From Clostridiaceae bacterium (lineage in GTDB: Bacteria; Bacillota; Clostridia; Saccharofermentanales; DTU023), in assembly GCA_012518795.1 (NCBI GenBank), contig JAAYRL010000006.1:128346-192345 (forward strand): a DNA stretch of 64,000 nt, read 5' to 3'. Position numbers and translations under genes: made by a program. The number at the start of each line of letters is the position of its first letter. The first letter of the stretch is position 1. The notes under the pieces are model-generated. The model saw only the letters and a list, made by a program, of their open reading frames with translations, was not told the DNA's origin and did no database searches. Of this stretch, positions 1-8,915 are shown one piece after another.

Positions 1-992
1 TTGGATCCTTTAAAAGTAATACCGGCAGCTCTGGCATGACCTCCACCGCCATATTTTCCTGCTAATTCACTCACATCTATTGCCTGATTTGAACGTAGAT
101 TTACTCTGATTTCATCAGATGAAATTTCCCTGACCAAAATTGCCAAATCAATATTTTTCACATCACGCATTTGAGAACACAATCCCTCAAGATCATCTTG
201 TGTCGCATTATATTTGTCCAAAAAATCTGATTTAACCACAAACCAAATAATATTGCCATTTTGAGTGAGTTCGGCATTGGCTAAAACCTCACCGATTAAG
301 TTCAGTTGGTCCAACGTTTTTTCTCCGAAAAGCTTGTTACTGATCAAATTAATCGCAAGATTTTGCCTCATTAAAGAGGCGCATATTTCAAAAGTTCTGA
401 TACCGGAATTAGCATAACGCAAACCGCCTGTATCACCATAAATGCCGCCCATTAAAGATGTTGCGATTGAGCGAGTTAAAGAAAAACCACACTTCAAACT
501 GTCGTTGATAAACAGTTCAGAAATCATTTCAGAAACCGAAGAGCGCTCTGATTCTATCCAGATAGTTAATGTCTGAGCAGAATCAAAATTTTTGCGAAAT
601 TCACTTTCTGTTTTCGCTTGGATTAGATGATGATCAATGATTAAAATTGGAACATCTCTAAATTTTTCTACGATCTTTTTTCTTTGCTTAAGACGCTCTA
701 ATGCATGATGATCAAGCAGGATAATTAAACTCGGTTTTTGAATCGTTTCTAAAGTATTATTTCTATAAATCTTAATCGGATAGTCATCAATGATGAATTT
801 CAAATATGCGGGAATTTCTTCATCTACTATAATCTCTGATTTAATATCCAATTGCTCAATTCCCCGAGCTAAAGCGACAGCTGAACCCAAGGCATCTGCA
901 TCAGCTCTGACATGTGGCAATATAAGAATGTGCTGTAACGAAGGATCGGACAGCACATTAAAAACATTATTTATTGAACCTATTTTTTTCAT
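1..992 (-). CDS. nrnA: DHH-family phosphoesterase NrnA (nanoRNase / pAp phosphatase), 3' end outside the window
   Basis: Predicted to degrade 2-5 nt RNA fragments and to dephosphorylate 3'-phosphoadenosine 5'-phosphate. The N-terminal motif HVRADADALGS matches the metal-binding motif of the DHH family. IIDHH follows near residue 120, and the C-terminal DHHA1 motif GGGGHARAAG is reached just before the window edge, so only the last part is missing. The ATG at 990-992 is the only plausible start, because an in-frame TAA lies four codons upstream. It is last in the visible rimP-nusA-infB-rbfA run, 63 nt after rbfA, as in many Firmicutes. Its SD is weak, so it may be translated in coupling with rbfA. 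Confidence 0.93.
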   Translation of the reverse strand, partial: MKKIGSINNVFNVLSDPSLQHILILPHVRADADALGSAVALARGIEQLDIKSEIIVDEEIPAYLKFIIDDYPIKIYRNNTLETIQKPSLIILLDHHALERLKQRKKIVEKFRDVPILIIDHHLIQAKTESEFRKNFDSAQTLTIWIESERSSVSEMISELFINDSLKCGFSLTRSIATSLMGGIYGDTGGLRYANSGIRTFEICASLMRQNLAINLISNKLFGEKTLDQLNLIGEVLANAELTQNGNIIWFVVKSDFLDKYNATQDDLEGLCSQMRDVKNIDLAILVREISSDEIRVNLRSNQAIDVSELAGKYGGGGHARAAGITFKGS

Positions 993-1055
993 ATCACTAA
1001 GTTATTCTTTTAATTCGAGTTGTTAAATTGTTTGATTGTTTCTCAACTCTCCGGA

Positions 1056-1424
1056 TTATCTGTTCGATTCACGCTTAAGATTATCTTTGGCGATGACTTC
1101 ATCAATAATTTTTGACATCCTATTACCTTCGGCAATCGAATTGTCATATTTAAATCTGATTTCCGGTACATTACGCAAACGAATTTCTTGACCGATGCGA
1201 TATCGTATAAACTTTTTTGCACTTTCCATTACACTTAATGTTGCTTTAATTTGTTCACCATCGCCTAAAGCACTGACATAAATCGTTGCATATGAAAGAT
1301 CACGTGTTACTTCAACTGCCGTCACCGTTGTAAAATCGGGCAATCTGGGATCTTCAATTTCATTTTGAATCAGTTCGGCAACTACCTTTTTTATTTCTTC
1401 TCCTACACGATCTGAACGTTGCAT
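1056..1424 (-). CDS. rbfA: Ribosome-binding factor A
   Basis: RbfA binds the 30S subunit and assists late maturation of 16S rRNA, near the 5' helix. The 122-residue product has the usual length. It starts MQRSDRVGEEIKKVVAELIQ and contains the family's IEDPRL segment and a KH-like core ending in ...IRFKYDNSIAEGNRM. It lies 22 nt downstream of infB and upstream of nrnA, which is the standard Firmicutes order. A short AAAGG stands before the ATG. Confidence 0.95.
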   Translation of the reverse strand: MQRSDRVGEEIKKVVAELIQNEIEDPRLPDFTTVTAVEVTRDLSYATIYVSALGDGEQIKATLSVMESAKKFIRYRIGQEIRLRNVPEIRFKYDNSIAEGNRMSKIIDEVIAKDNLKRESNR

Positions 1425-1446
1425 AATATACCTTTTCTAAGTTTCT

Positions 1447-4400
1447 TTAATCTCTCGTGACTTCTTGCATTTCATATACTTCAATCTGGTCACCAATCTT
1501 GATATCGTTATATTTTTCAATACCAATACCACACTCATAACCATGACTTACTTCACGTACATCATCTTTGAAACGACGTAAAGACGAAATTTTTCCTTCA
1601 TGGATGACCACACCGTCACGTACTATTCTAACATCTGCAGCACGATTAACTGTTCCGTCTGTTACATAACAACCGCCAATTGTACCAAGCCCGGAAACGT
1701 TAAAGGTTTCACGCACTTCAGCATGACCTAAAATAACTTCTTTGAATTTCGGATCAAGCATTCCTTTCATTGCATCTTCAATATCATTAATTGCATCATA
1801 GATGACACGATACATTCTCAGATCAACATTCACTTGATTTGCCATGTCTTGAACACCTGCAGCAGGTCTTACGTTAAAACCTATAATTACAGCATTTGAA
1901 ACTTCGGCTAGACGGACGTCACTTTCTGTAATAGCACCGACAGCACCGTGAATAACCCGGATCTTAACTTCTTCATTCGACAATTTCTCTAAAGATTGTT
2001 GAACTGCTTCAACACTACCTTGGACGTCACCTTTAACAATTAAGTTAAAGTCTTTGACTTCTCCCTGTTCAATCTGAGCAAACAAGTTATCCAGAGACAT
2101 TCTTGATGTTTTTCGCAATGCAGCTTCTCGTTCTTCCTCCTGACGTCTGGCAGCCAAACTACGAGCAATTTTATCATCTTTAACAGCATAGAAAATATCA
2201 CCGCTTTCCGGAACATCAGGTAAACCTAATATTTCAACCGGAATGGAAGGTCCGGCTTCTTCAACCTGATGACCGCGATCATCTGTCATTGCTCTGATAT
2301 TGCCGATTGTTGATCCGACAACAACTGTATCTCCAACTTTGAGTGTTCCTCTTTGCACTAAAATTGTTGCAACAGGTCCTCGTCCTTTGTCTAATTTCGA
2401 CTCAATAACCGTACCTTTGGCTTGACGATTCGGATTGGCTTTCAGATCCATAACTTGTGCCGTCAAAACAATCATATCCAAAAGTTCATCCATGTTCTGA
2501 CCGGTTTTGGCGGAAACCTCTACCATTGTAGTTGAACCGCCCCAATCTTCAGTGATCAGTTCATGTTGGGCCAATTCCTGTTTAACCCTGTCCAGGTTGA
2601 TACCCGATTTATCTATTTTGTTGATAGCAACAATAATTTCTGTGTCAGCAGCTCGTGCATGGTTAATTGCTTCTACCGTTTGTGGCATAACACCATCATC
2701 TGCAGCTACAACCAAAACAGCTATATCCGTAACCTGAGCACCTCTCGCACGCATTGTGGTAAAAGCTTCATGTCCCGGTGTGTCTAGGAATGTAATCGGT
2801 TGTCCATTTACGTCTACCGTATAGGCACCAATATGCTGAGTAATCCCGCCTGCTTCACCTTCAGTAACTCTGGTATCTCTGATATAGTCTAAAATTGAAG
2901 TTTTTCCATGATCAACGTGACCCATAACAACGACAACAGGAGGTCTTGTTTCAAGATCTTCCTCGGCATCTTCCGAGTCATCGAAAAGAATATCTTCTTC
3001 TGTTACTTCAATTATTTTTTCTGCTTTAATACCGAAATCATTTGCAATTACTTCAGCTGTACCATAGTCAATTTCTTGATTTACAGTCGCCATTACACCG
3101 TAAGTCATTAATTTTGCAATAACATTAGCTGTTGTCTTCTTCAACAATTCTGCCAATTCACGAACTGTTAAAACTTCCGGTAATTTAACATTGGTAGTTT
3201 GAGCAACTTGCGGACGCTGTTTGTTTTCACGTCTTTGTCTGCGTTTTTCCTTCAATTTTTCTTGTTCAAAACTACGATCACGAGCTTCACGTCTACGTTC
3301 GTAATCAGCATGTTTACGTATTTTTGCACCAGTAGCACGCTTATCATGCTGTTTTCTGAAATCGACTTTAACATTTTCTGTAATCTCAGGATTCAATTGT
3401 GCATCATAGCGTGGATCTTGTCTTTTTTGGCGTGGTGACCGAGTTAAACGCGGTATATCTTCTCGATCTTTATCTTGAACAAAACCGGTTTTTCCACTAC
3501 TTCGGACATCTGCTTGACGTTTGAAATCAGATGAACCATGCGATCCTCTTGATTGGTAGCCATCTCTTTGCAGACGTTCCCCACGAGGTTTATATGCATT
3601 CCTGCCTCGACTCTCGGCTGATCTGGCTCTGCGCTGATCAGCGACAGGTGTTTCTTTATCTTTACCCACATAATTACCTTTTTGTGGCCTGAATCTGGGA
3701 CCTTCAAAACTGGACTCTGTAATGCCGCGATCAACAATAAGTTGAGGCTTTTGTGACTCTGATTTTTTTTCTACTGTTTTTTTAACCAAAGTCTTTTCAG
3801 CTTTCTGCCTTGTAATGTCCATATCTTTGGCTCTGGTTGAATCCGCAGTTGATTGAACCTCACTTGTCTTTTCCGGTTTTTTATCTGCAACAGCTGATTC
3901 TGCAGGTGCTGACACTTGTTTAGGTTTCGCTGATATTGATTTTGTTCCGGTTGCTTTTTCAGTTTCTATAATACTATGCTCTTTAATAATACGGTCTTTT
4001 GAGGTTTCTGATTTCACTTTGATTTCAGGAGTTGTCTGTGTTTGTTCAACCTTTGTCTCAGTAACAGATTCTGACGGCGCACTTTTTTGGCTCGCTGTTA
4101 TATCAACAGATTTTACTTGTTCAGTATCAGCAGACGCTCTGGATTTTTTTTCAACAGGAGCTTTTTCCGCTTTTATTTCAGCTTGAACTGTGGTCTTGGT
4201 CTCAGCTTGCTCTGAATCTGTAACAGTTTCTACCTGTTCCTTAGCCGGAGCAGCCGGTACTTTTTTGACAACCTTAACTACACCTGTAATTTCACGACCG
4301 GAAATCCCTTGCATACTTACTTTGGGACCTTCAGGTTTCTTAAACTCAGGAACCTTGATTTGAGATGGAGGCTTTACCTCTTTTTCTTGCTTTGACTTTT

Positions 4401-4560
4401 CATCTAATTCCGGATTATCTTTTTCAGTTTCAGCTTTATCCGCAGCTAAGCTCTTTAAAGCTTCCCGTTCTTTTTGTAATCTTGCTGCTTTTTGAACATC
4501 ATCCTCATGAATAAATCCGGCTCTTAAACCTGAATCTGACTCTCTTCTAATTTGCGCCAT
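1447..4560 (-). CDS. infB: Translation initiation factor IF-2
   Basis: GTPase that places initiator fMet-tRNA on the 30S subunit and promotes subunit joining. The G-domain motifs are all present: GHVDHGKT (G1), DTPGHEAF (G3), NKIDK (G4) and SAKTG (G5). An IF2-N domain ([22 protein letters not shown]) precedes them, and domains II-IV follow. About 440 N-terminal residues are low-complexity Lys/Glu/Thr/Ala-rich sequence ending in an Arg-rich stretch, as in many Gram-positives. I start at MAQIRRESD because AGGAGA lies 6-7 nt before this ATG. A TTG nine codons upstream has no SD. It follows nusA directly, with no ylxR or ylxQ between them. Confidence 0.97.
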   Translation of the reverse strand: MAQIRRESDSGLRAGFIHEDDVQKAARLQKEREALKSLAADKAETEKDNPELDEKSKQEKEVKPPSQIKVPEFKKPEGPKVSMQGISGREITGVVKVVKKVPAAPAKEQVETVTDSEQAETKTTVQAEIKAEKAPVEKKSRASADTEQVKSVDITASQKSAPSESVTETKVEQTQTTPEIKVKSETSKDRIIKEHSIIETEKATGTKSISAKPKQVSAPAESAVADKKPEKTSEVQSTADSTRAKDMDITRQKAEKTLVKKTVEKKSESQKPQLIVDRGITESSFEGPRFRPQKGNYVGKDKETPVADQRRARSAESRGRNAYKPRGERLQRDGYQSRGSHGSSDFKRQADVRSSGKTGFVQDKDREDIPRLTRSPRQKRQDPRYDAQLNPEITENVKVDFRKQHDKRATGAKIRKHADYERRREARDRSFEQEKLKEKRRQRRENKQRPQVAQTTNVKLPEVLTVRELAELLKKTTANVIAKLMTYGVMATVNQEIDYGTAEVIANDFGIKAEKIIEVTEEDILFDDSEDAEEDLETRPPVVVVMGHVDHGKTSILDYIRDTRVTEGEAGGITQHIGAYTVDVNGQPITFLDTPGHEAFTTMRARGAQVTDIAVLVVAADDGVMPQTVEAINHARAADTEIIVAINKIDKSGINLDRVKQELAQHELITEDWGGSTTMVEVSAKTGQNMDELLDMIVLTAQVMDLKANPNRQAKGTVIESKLDKGRGPVATILVQRGTLKVGDTVVVGSTIGNIRAMTDDRGHQVEEAGPSIPVEILGLPDVPESGDIFYAVKDDKIARSLAARRQEEEREAALRKTSRMSLDNLFAQIEQGEVKDFNLIVKGDVQGSVEAVQQSLEKLSNEEVKIRVIHGAVGAITESDVRLAEVSNAVIIGFNVRPAAGVQDMANQVNVDLRMYRVIYDAINDIEDAMKGMLDPKFKEVILGHAEVRETFNVSGLGTIGGCYVTDGTVNRAADVRIVRDGVVIHEGKISSLRRFKDDVREVSHGYECGIGIEKYNDIKIGDQIEVYEMQEVTRD

Positions 4561-4605
4561 ATGTTCTCCTAACTCAAAACAAATCAAATCTATATTGACA
4601 TACTA

Positions 4606-5916
4606 TTATAGCAACTCTGTTTCATCTTCTGCTGAATCAGTCGAATCAGCCAGATCTGTTTGATCGGCATTTTCAGCTTCTTCAAATTCTTCTGATACGT
4701 CCTCAAAAACTTCTTCTATGTTGTCAGAAGTATCATTACCATAGTCATCGGAAGTTTCATTTATGAAATCTTCCGTATATTCATTATATTCATCGTTTTC
4801 ATAATCTTGTTCCAATGCTTCATCAAAATCCTGATCTAAAACATCATCAAAATGCATTAGCAATTCATGTTCAACTTCTTCCCTTTGTTGACTTTCACTC
4901 TTAATATCAATTTTCCAACCGGTTAAACGTGCAGCCAATCTTGCATTTTGACCGGCTCTGCCAATTGCCAACGAAAGTTGATGATCGGGTACAACAACAC
5001 GAGCAGAGTCATCATCATATAAATCAACTCGTAAAACTTTTGCCGGACTTAATGCATTACTAATAAAAACAATCGGATCTTCATTCCATTCAACAACATC
5101 AATTTTTTCACCGTGTAATTCATCAATTACATTTTGAACCCTCATACCACGTTGTCCTACACAAGATCCTACTGCATCAACATTGGGATCGAATGAACGC
5201 ACGGAAATTTTAGTTCTCGAACCGGCTTCTCTCGCAACAGACACGATTTCAACTACATCTGTACCTATTTCAGGAACTTCCTGTTCAAATAAACGTCTGA
5301 CTAAATTCGGATGGCTGCGAGACACCAAAACCATAGGTCTGCCATGTCTCTCATCAACCCGCAAAATATAAAAACGCATTCTTTGATTGAATTCATAATT
5401 GTCGAGGCGTGATTGCTCATTACGAGTCAAAACCGCTTCAGCACGTCCGATGTCGACAACAACTTCTCTTCTATCCATACGTTGTACGACACCATATGCC
5501 AATTCTCCGATTCGATCACTGAATTCTTGATGGATTCTTTCCTTTTCAGCTTGGCTTAGTTTTTGATTGATCACACTCTTTGATTGTTGAGCAGCCAACC
5601 GACCGAAATCTTGTGGGCTGATTTGATATTCCAACATATCGCCAATTTCAAAATCCGGCGATAAGGCTTTTGCCTCTTCCAAAGAAACTTCAGAATTCGG
5701 ATCTGTTATTACTTCAACAACAGTGCGTGTAATAAACACCTTCATGTCACCTGTTTCACGATCGACTTCAGCCCTGACATTATCTGTGGACTTGGGATTA
5801 AATTCCCTTTTATATGCTGCAACTAAAGCCTCTTCCACATATTCAAAAAGCTCTTCTTCTTCAACACCACGTTCTTTCGATAACAATTTCAAAGAATCAA
5901 TCAATTCAGCATTCAT
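4606..5916 (-). CDS. nusA: Transcription termination/antitermination protein NusA
   Basis: Binds RNA polymerase and nascent RNA, and affects pausing and intrinsic termination. The N-terminal domain is followed by S1 (GVVQRMDRREVVVDIGRAEAVL) and two KH domains (VGSCVGQRGMRVQNVIDEL, IGRAGQNARLAARLTGW). After KH2 comes a tail of about 90 residues very rich in Asp/Glu, which the short Bacillus-type NusA lacks. The ATG at 5916 has AGGAGA 7 nt upstream. A TTG one codon earlier is less likely. The gene starts about 17 nt after rimP and is probably co-transcribed from the promoter at 6572-6600. Confidence 0.96.
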   Translation of the reverse strand: MNAELIDSLKLLSKERGVEEEELFEYVEEALVAAYKREFNPKSTDNVRAEVDRETGDMKVFITRTVVEVITDPNSEVSLEEAKALSPDFEIGDMLEYQISPQDFGRLAAQQSKSVINQKLSQAEKERIHQEFSDRIGELAYGVVQRMDRREVVVDIGRAEAVLTRNEQSRLDNYEFNQRMRFYILRVDERHGRPMVLVSRSHPNLVRRLFEQEVPEIGTDVVEIVSVAREAGSRTKISVRSFDPNVDAVGSCVGQRGMRVQNVIDELHGEKIDVVEWNEDPIVFISNALSPAKVLRVDLYDDDSARVVVPDHQLSLAIGRAGQNARLAARLTGWKIDIKSESQQREEVEHELLMHFDDVLDQDFDEALEQDYENDEYNEYTEDFINETSDDYGNDTSDNIEEVFEDVSEEFEEAENADQTDLADSTDSAEDETELL

Positions 5917-5933
5917 CAAATATTCTCCTTATT

Positions 5934-6407
5934 TCAATCAAAATTTATCGTTCTGGCTACTTTTGCTACATCTTTCAGTTCAAAATCTATTGTTTCACCA
6001 TTTGTTTCATCTATTATTGTTAAAGATTGATCAGTACCTGTTACTAATTCTCCGGTAAATATTTTTTTATTATCTCTTTTTTGATACAGTTTTACTTCAA
6101 CATTTTGTCCTGCATATAAATCAAATTCTTTAGCTGTGGTCAACGGTCTTTCTAAACCTGGTGAAGAAACTTCAAAATAATCGTGATTGCGTAATTGCAA
6201 TTCTTGTTCAATAATCGGATCTACCGTTTCACTGATCAACTCACATTCATCAATATTTATACCACCACGTTTGTCAACTAATAAACGTAAAAATAATTTA
6301 CCGTTTTCTCTCACATAAATTACATCGATCAATTCAAAACCTAAATTCTGAATAATCGGTTCTAAAACATCAAATATTTGTTGACAACGTGCATCTCTTC
6401 TTGCCAT
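5934..6407 (-). CDS. rimP: Ribosome maturation factor RimP
   Basis: RimP (YlxS, DUF150) is needed for 30S maturation. The 157 residues have typical length and motifs: an N-terminal alpha/beta domain with LGFELIDVIYVRENG and LRLLVDKRGGINIDECELIS, then DYFEVSSPGLERPL, followed by the C-terminal SH3-like domain. AGGAGAG lies 2 nt before the ATG. It is the first gene of the operon. Its leader of about 160 nt contains a hairpin with a U-rich tail at 6515-6546. Confidence 0.95.
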   Translation of the reverse strand: MARRDARCQQIFDVLEPIIQNLGFELIDVIYVRENGKLFLRLLVDKRGGINIDECELISETVDPIIEQELQLRNHDYFEVSSPGLERPLTTAKEFDLYAGQNVEVKLYQKRDNKKIFTGELVTGTDQSLTIIDETNGETIDFELKDVAKVARTINFD

Positions 6408-6514
6408 TTCTCTCCTACCTGTTCGATATCAACTACTTGTTAAATATCTTATTAAATATTTCTTTTTAAATATTTATCAATATATTTCTTTAAACAATCT
6501 TTCAATAAATCTTT

Positions 6515-6546
6515 TTAAAAACAAAGAGTGGGCAAGCCCACTCTTT
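6515..6546 (-). terminator. Hairpin with U-rich tail in the rimP-nusA leader (candidate attenuator)
   Basis: A perfect 10-bp stem (6523-6532 with 6537-6546) has a 4-nt loop. On the minus strand it is followed by an interrupted T tract, TTTGTTTTT. It lies about 20 nt after the expected transcription start and about 115 nt before rimP. No gene upstream on this strand needs terminating, since the neighbour at 6767 is divergent. The likely role is leader termination. Established in Bacillus subtilis: NusA autoregulates its operon by termination in the leader. Whether that happens here is inference. Confidence 0.65.
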
Positions 6547-6571
6547 TAGAAAAACTTCAAGATGTAGATTT

Positions 6572-6600
6572 AATATAACAATTAAAACGTTCGTTTGCAA
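6572..6600 (-). promoter_or_regulatory. Sigma-A-type promoter of the rimP operon
   Basis: On the minus strand TTGCAA (6595-6600) is separated by exactly 17 nt from TATATT (6572-6577). Transcription should start near 6565. This is the best -35/-10 pair in the gap between rimP and the divergent gene at 6767. Confidence 0.6.
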
Positions 6601-6766
6601 GTTTTTCAAACAATTTAAAATATTGTACAATTATATATAATCAAAAAAATCAAGAGATCGCTTAATCCATCAGAATATTGATTTACTATAAACAGTAAGC
6701 CATCAGTAACCTAGAAACATATAAACAAAATTTTAAAACCAGAAAATATAAAAGGAGAATTAATTT

Positions 6767-7180
6767 ATGATTGAAGCCATTGTTGGATCTAAAGGTACAG
6801 GAAAAACATCTATTATAGTGGACGAGATTACAAATGTTGCTAATACGCAAGATACAAATGTAGTTTGTATCGAATATGGTAAGCGGTTTAATCAAAATAT
6901 TCCTTATCAGGTACGTTTGATTGATATTACTGAATATCCGGTTAGAAATTATCGTGAATTGCTGACTTTTATCGCAGGTGTCAGTGCTAAAGACCACGAT
7001 ATCACACATTTTTACATTGATAGTCTATATAAAATAGCTCACTCTGAAGATATAATTGAGTTAGAAAAGTTTTTTAATGATTTAACTGATATGACCAATA
7101 ACATGGCAGCAAAATTTATTATTACTATTAGCGATGATCCTGATGCAATGCCCGACAATGTGAAAAAAGTAATGCGCTAA
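6767..7180 (+). CDS. Small P-loop NTPase-like protein of unknown function
   Basis: 137 residues that begin with a Walker A motif, VGSKGTGKT, right after the first strand. A hydrophobic strand ending in Asp (THFYIDSLYK) is a possible Walker B, and another strand, AKFIITISDDP, lies near the C terminus. Small proteins like this occur in Clostridia and are often loosely named PilT-like, but nothing here indicates motility. AAGGAG lies 8 nt before the ATG. It stands alone on the plus strand, divergent from rimP, and has its own terminator downstream. Confidence 0.75.
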   Translation: MIEAIVGSKGTGKTSIIVDEITNVANTQDTNVVCIEYGKRFNQNIPYQVRLIDITEYPVRNYRELLTFIAGVSAKDHDITHFYIDSLYKIAHSEDIIELEKFFNDLTDMTNNMAAKFIITISDDPDAMPDNVKKVMR

Positions 7181-7216
7181 TTAAGCTAATTAAGTAATGT
7201 GCTAATTAAATAGTAA
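7167..7216 (+). repeat. Short 25-bp tandem duplication over the 3' end of the P-loop gene
   Basis: Two imperfect copies of a 25-bp unit beginning AAGTAATG(C/T)GCTAATTAA start at 7167 and 7192. The stop codon at 7178-7180 is inside the first copy. A third, weaker echo (TAATACTCTAATTG) follows. This is probably replication slippage. Confidence 0.6.
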
Positions 7217-7270
7217 TACTCTAATTGATGCATTACATTAATAAACTGTTATATTTTTCTGCAAATTCTT

Positions 7271-7336
7271 AATACCGGATTTACATATTGTCTAACACTC
7301 AAATCAGCGATGAAATGTAGCCCGGTATTTTTTTGA
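7271..7336 (+). terminator. Rho-independent terminator after the P-loop gene
   Basis: AATACCGG (7271-7278) pairs with CCGGTATT (7322-7329), with an extra TACAT/ATGTA pairing inside, and is followed by a run of T. The loop is long. It lies about 90 nt past the plus-strand gene and just before the 3' end of malQ on the other strand. Confidence 0.6.
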
Positions 7337-7371
7337 AAAATTATAATGAAACGAGGAATCCACGTAAGATA

Positions 7372-8880
7372 TTAACTTTTACTATTTTTATTGCTCCTTC
7401 CGAACATTTCAGTGTACATTTTAATTTTTCCAGCCAGTTCAGATGATAATTGAGATTTTATCAAGCGCCATTCCCAGTTATTCTCCATACTTCCAGGAGT
7501 ATTCATCCTTGAATTTGCAGCTAAACCTAAAAAGTCTTGCATTTGACCTATAAACAGATCGGACACTGAAGCTAAGCCTCCTCGAATAAAACCCCAATTA
7601 AAACCTTCTTTTTTATTTAAACCAAAATATTTTATTGCCCGTAAAACATCTTCATGTCGAGCATTATTTTGCCATAACATTATCGGTGCATTGTCATGAG
7701 TACCTACATAACAAACACTGTTCCGCACATAATCATGTGGAAGAGGATTGTTTTTTGCATCACGATAATCAAAAGCCAATTGTAAAACATTCATTCCGGG
7801 AAAACCGGATGCAGCTAGAAGTTCTTTAACTGCTTCGGTCTGATATCCCAAATCTTCTGCAATGAAAATAAAATCGGGAAATGTAGATTTTAAGACCGAG
7901 ATTAAATCCATACCCGGCCCTTTAACCCAACGCCCATTTTTTGCTGTAATTTCACCATTTGGAATCGCCCAGTAACTCTCTAAACCTCTGAAATGATCAA
8001 TGCGTAGAGCATCATAGATTTGGTTGGAGAAATTAATACGCTTTATCCACCAAGAATAATTTTCTTCCTTTAATTTGGACCAATCATAGAGCGGATTAGA
8101 CCAAAGTTGACCGTCCGCAGTGAAATAATCCGGCGGAACACCCGAGACCTCAATCGGTATTCGATTTTTATTTAATTGAAAATATTGGACATTAGACCAG
8201 ACATCTGCTGAATCCAATGACACATACAAAGGAATATCACCTAATATTTTTATTTGATGTTCCGCAGCATATTCACGAACTTTTTGCCATTGTTTAAAGA
8301 ATAAAAATTGGATATAGCAAATAACAACCAGATCTTCTTGATATATCTCTTCGGCTTTATTTACACTTGTCGCAACATAATTTCTCAAATCTTGTTCAGG
8401 CCAATCTTGCCAACAAATCATATTAAATTTTTGTTTTAAAACCATAAAAAGAGCAAAGTCATTTAACCAATAAGCATTTTCACTTTTAAATTCTTGAAAA
8501 TCTGTTTGTTCTTGCTTCAAACCACGCTTAGCGGCTAAAACTAATAAAGAATTTCTTGCAGCATATATTTTTCCATAATCGACTCTGGTCGGATTTGAAC
8601 CGAAATCTATTGCTGAGACTTCCCGTTTGGTTAAAAGATGATCTTCTATCAAGATATCTAAATCAATAAAATATGGATTTCCGGCAAAAGCTGAAAAGCT
8701 TTGATAAGGTGAATTACCGTATCCGGTTGTACTCAACGGTAAAATCTGCCACCAACTTTGACCGGAATCCTGCAGAAAATCAATAAATTCAAAAGCTGCT
8801 TTACCTAATGTACCAATTCCGTATTTTGACGGTAAAGCAGATATCGGAAGTAGAATACCGCTTGATCTTTCTATACTCAT
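7372..8880 (-). CDS. malQ: 4-alpha-glucanotransferase (amylomaltase, GH77)
   Basis: Transfers alpha-1,4-glucan segments in maltodextrin or glycogen metabolism. The 502 residues match the family. RSSGILLPISALPSKYGIGTLG is the N-terminal signature, DALRIDHFRG holds the nucleophile Asp, FIAEDLG the acid/base Glu, and GTHDN the third acidic residue. I start at MSIERSSG (8880). Earlier in-frame starts overlap pgm and add non-homologous residues. The SD is weak. It follows pgm by 35 nt, so the pair links glucan disproportionation with hexose-phosphate interconversion. Confidence 0.93.
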   Translation of the reverse strand: MSIERSSGILLPISALPSKYGIGTLGKAAFEFIDFLQDSGQSWWQILPLSTTGYGNSPYQSFSAFAGNPYFIDLDILIEDHLLTKREVSAIDFGSNPTRVDYGKIYAARNSLLVLAAKRGLKQEQTDFQEFKSENAYWLNDFALFMVLKQKFNMICWQDWPEQDLRNYVATSVNKAEEIYQEDLVVICYIQFLFFKQWQKVREYAAEHQIKILGDIPLYVSLDSADVWSNVQYFQLNKNRIPIEVSGVPPDYFTADGQLWSNPLYDWSKLKEENYSWWIKRINFSNQIYDALRIDHFRGLESYWAIPNGEITAKNGRWVKGPGMDLISVLKSTFPDFIFIAEDLGYQTEAVKELLAASGFPGMNVLQLAFDYRDAKNNPLPHDYVRNSVCYVGTHDNAPIMLWQNNARHEDVLRAIKYFGLNKKEGFNWGFIRGGLASVSDLFIGQMQDFLGLAANSRMNTPGSMENNWEWRLIKSQLSSELAGKIKMYTEMFGRSNKNSKS

Positions 8881-8915
8881 AATTTTATACTTTAACAGAT
8901 CTCGACATAACAACT

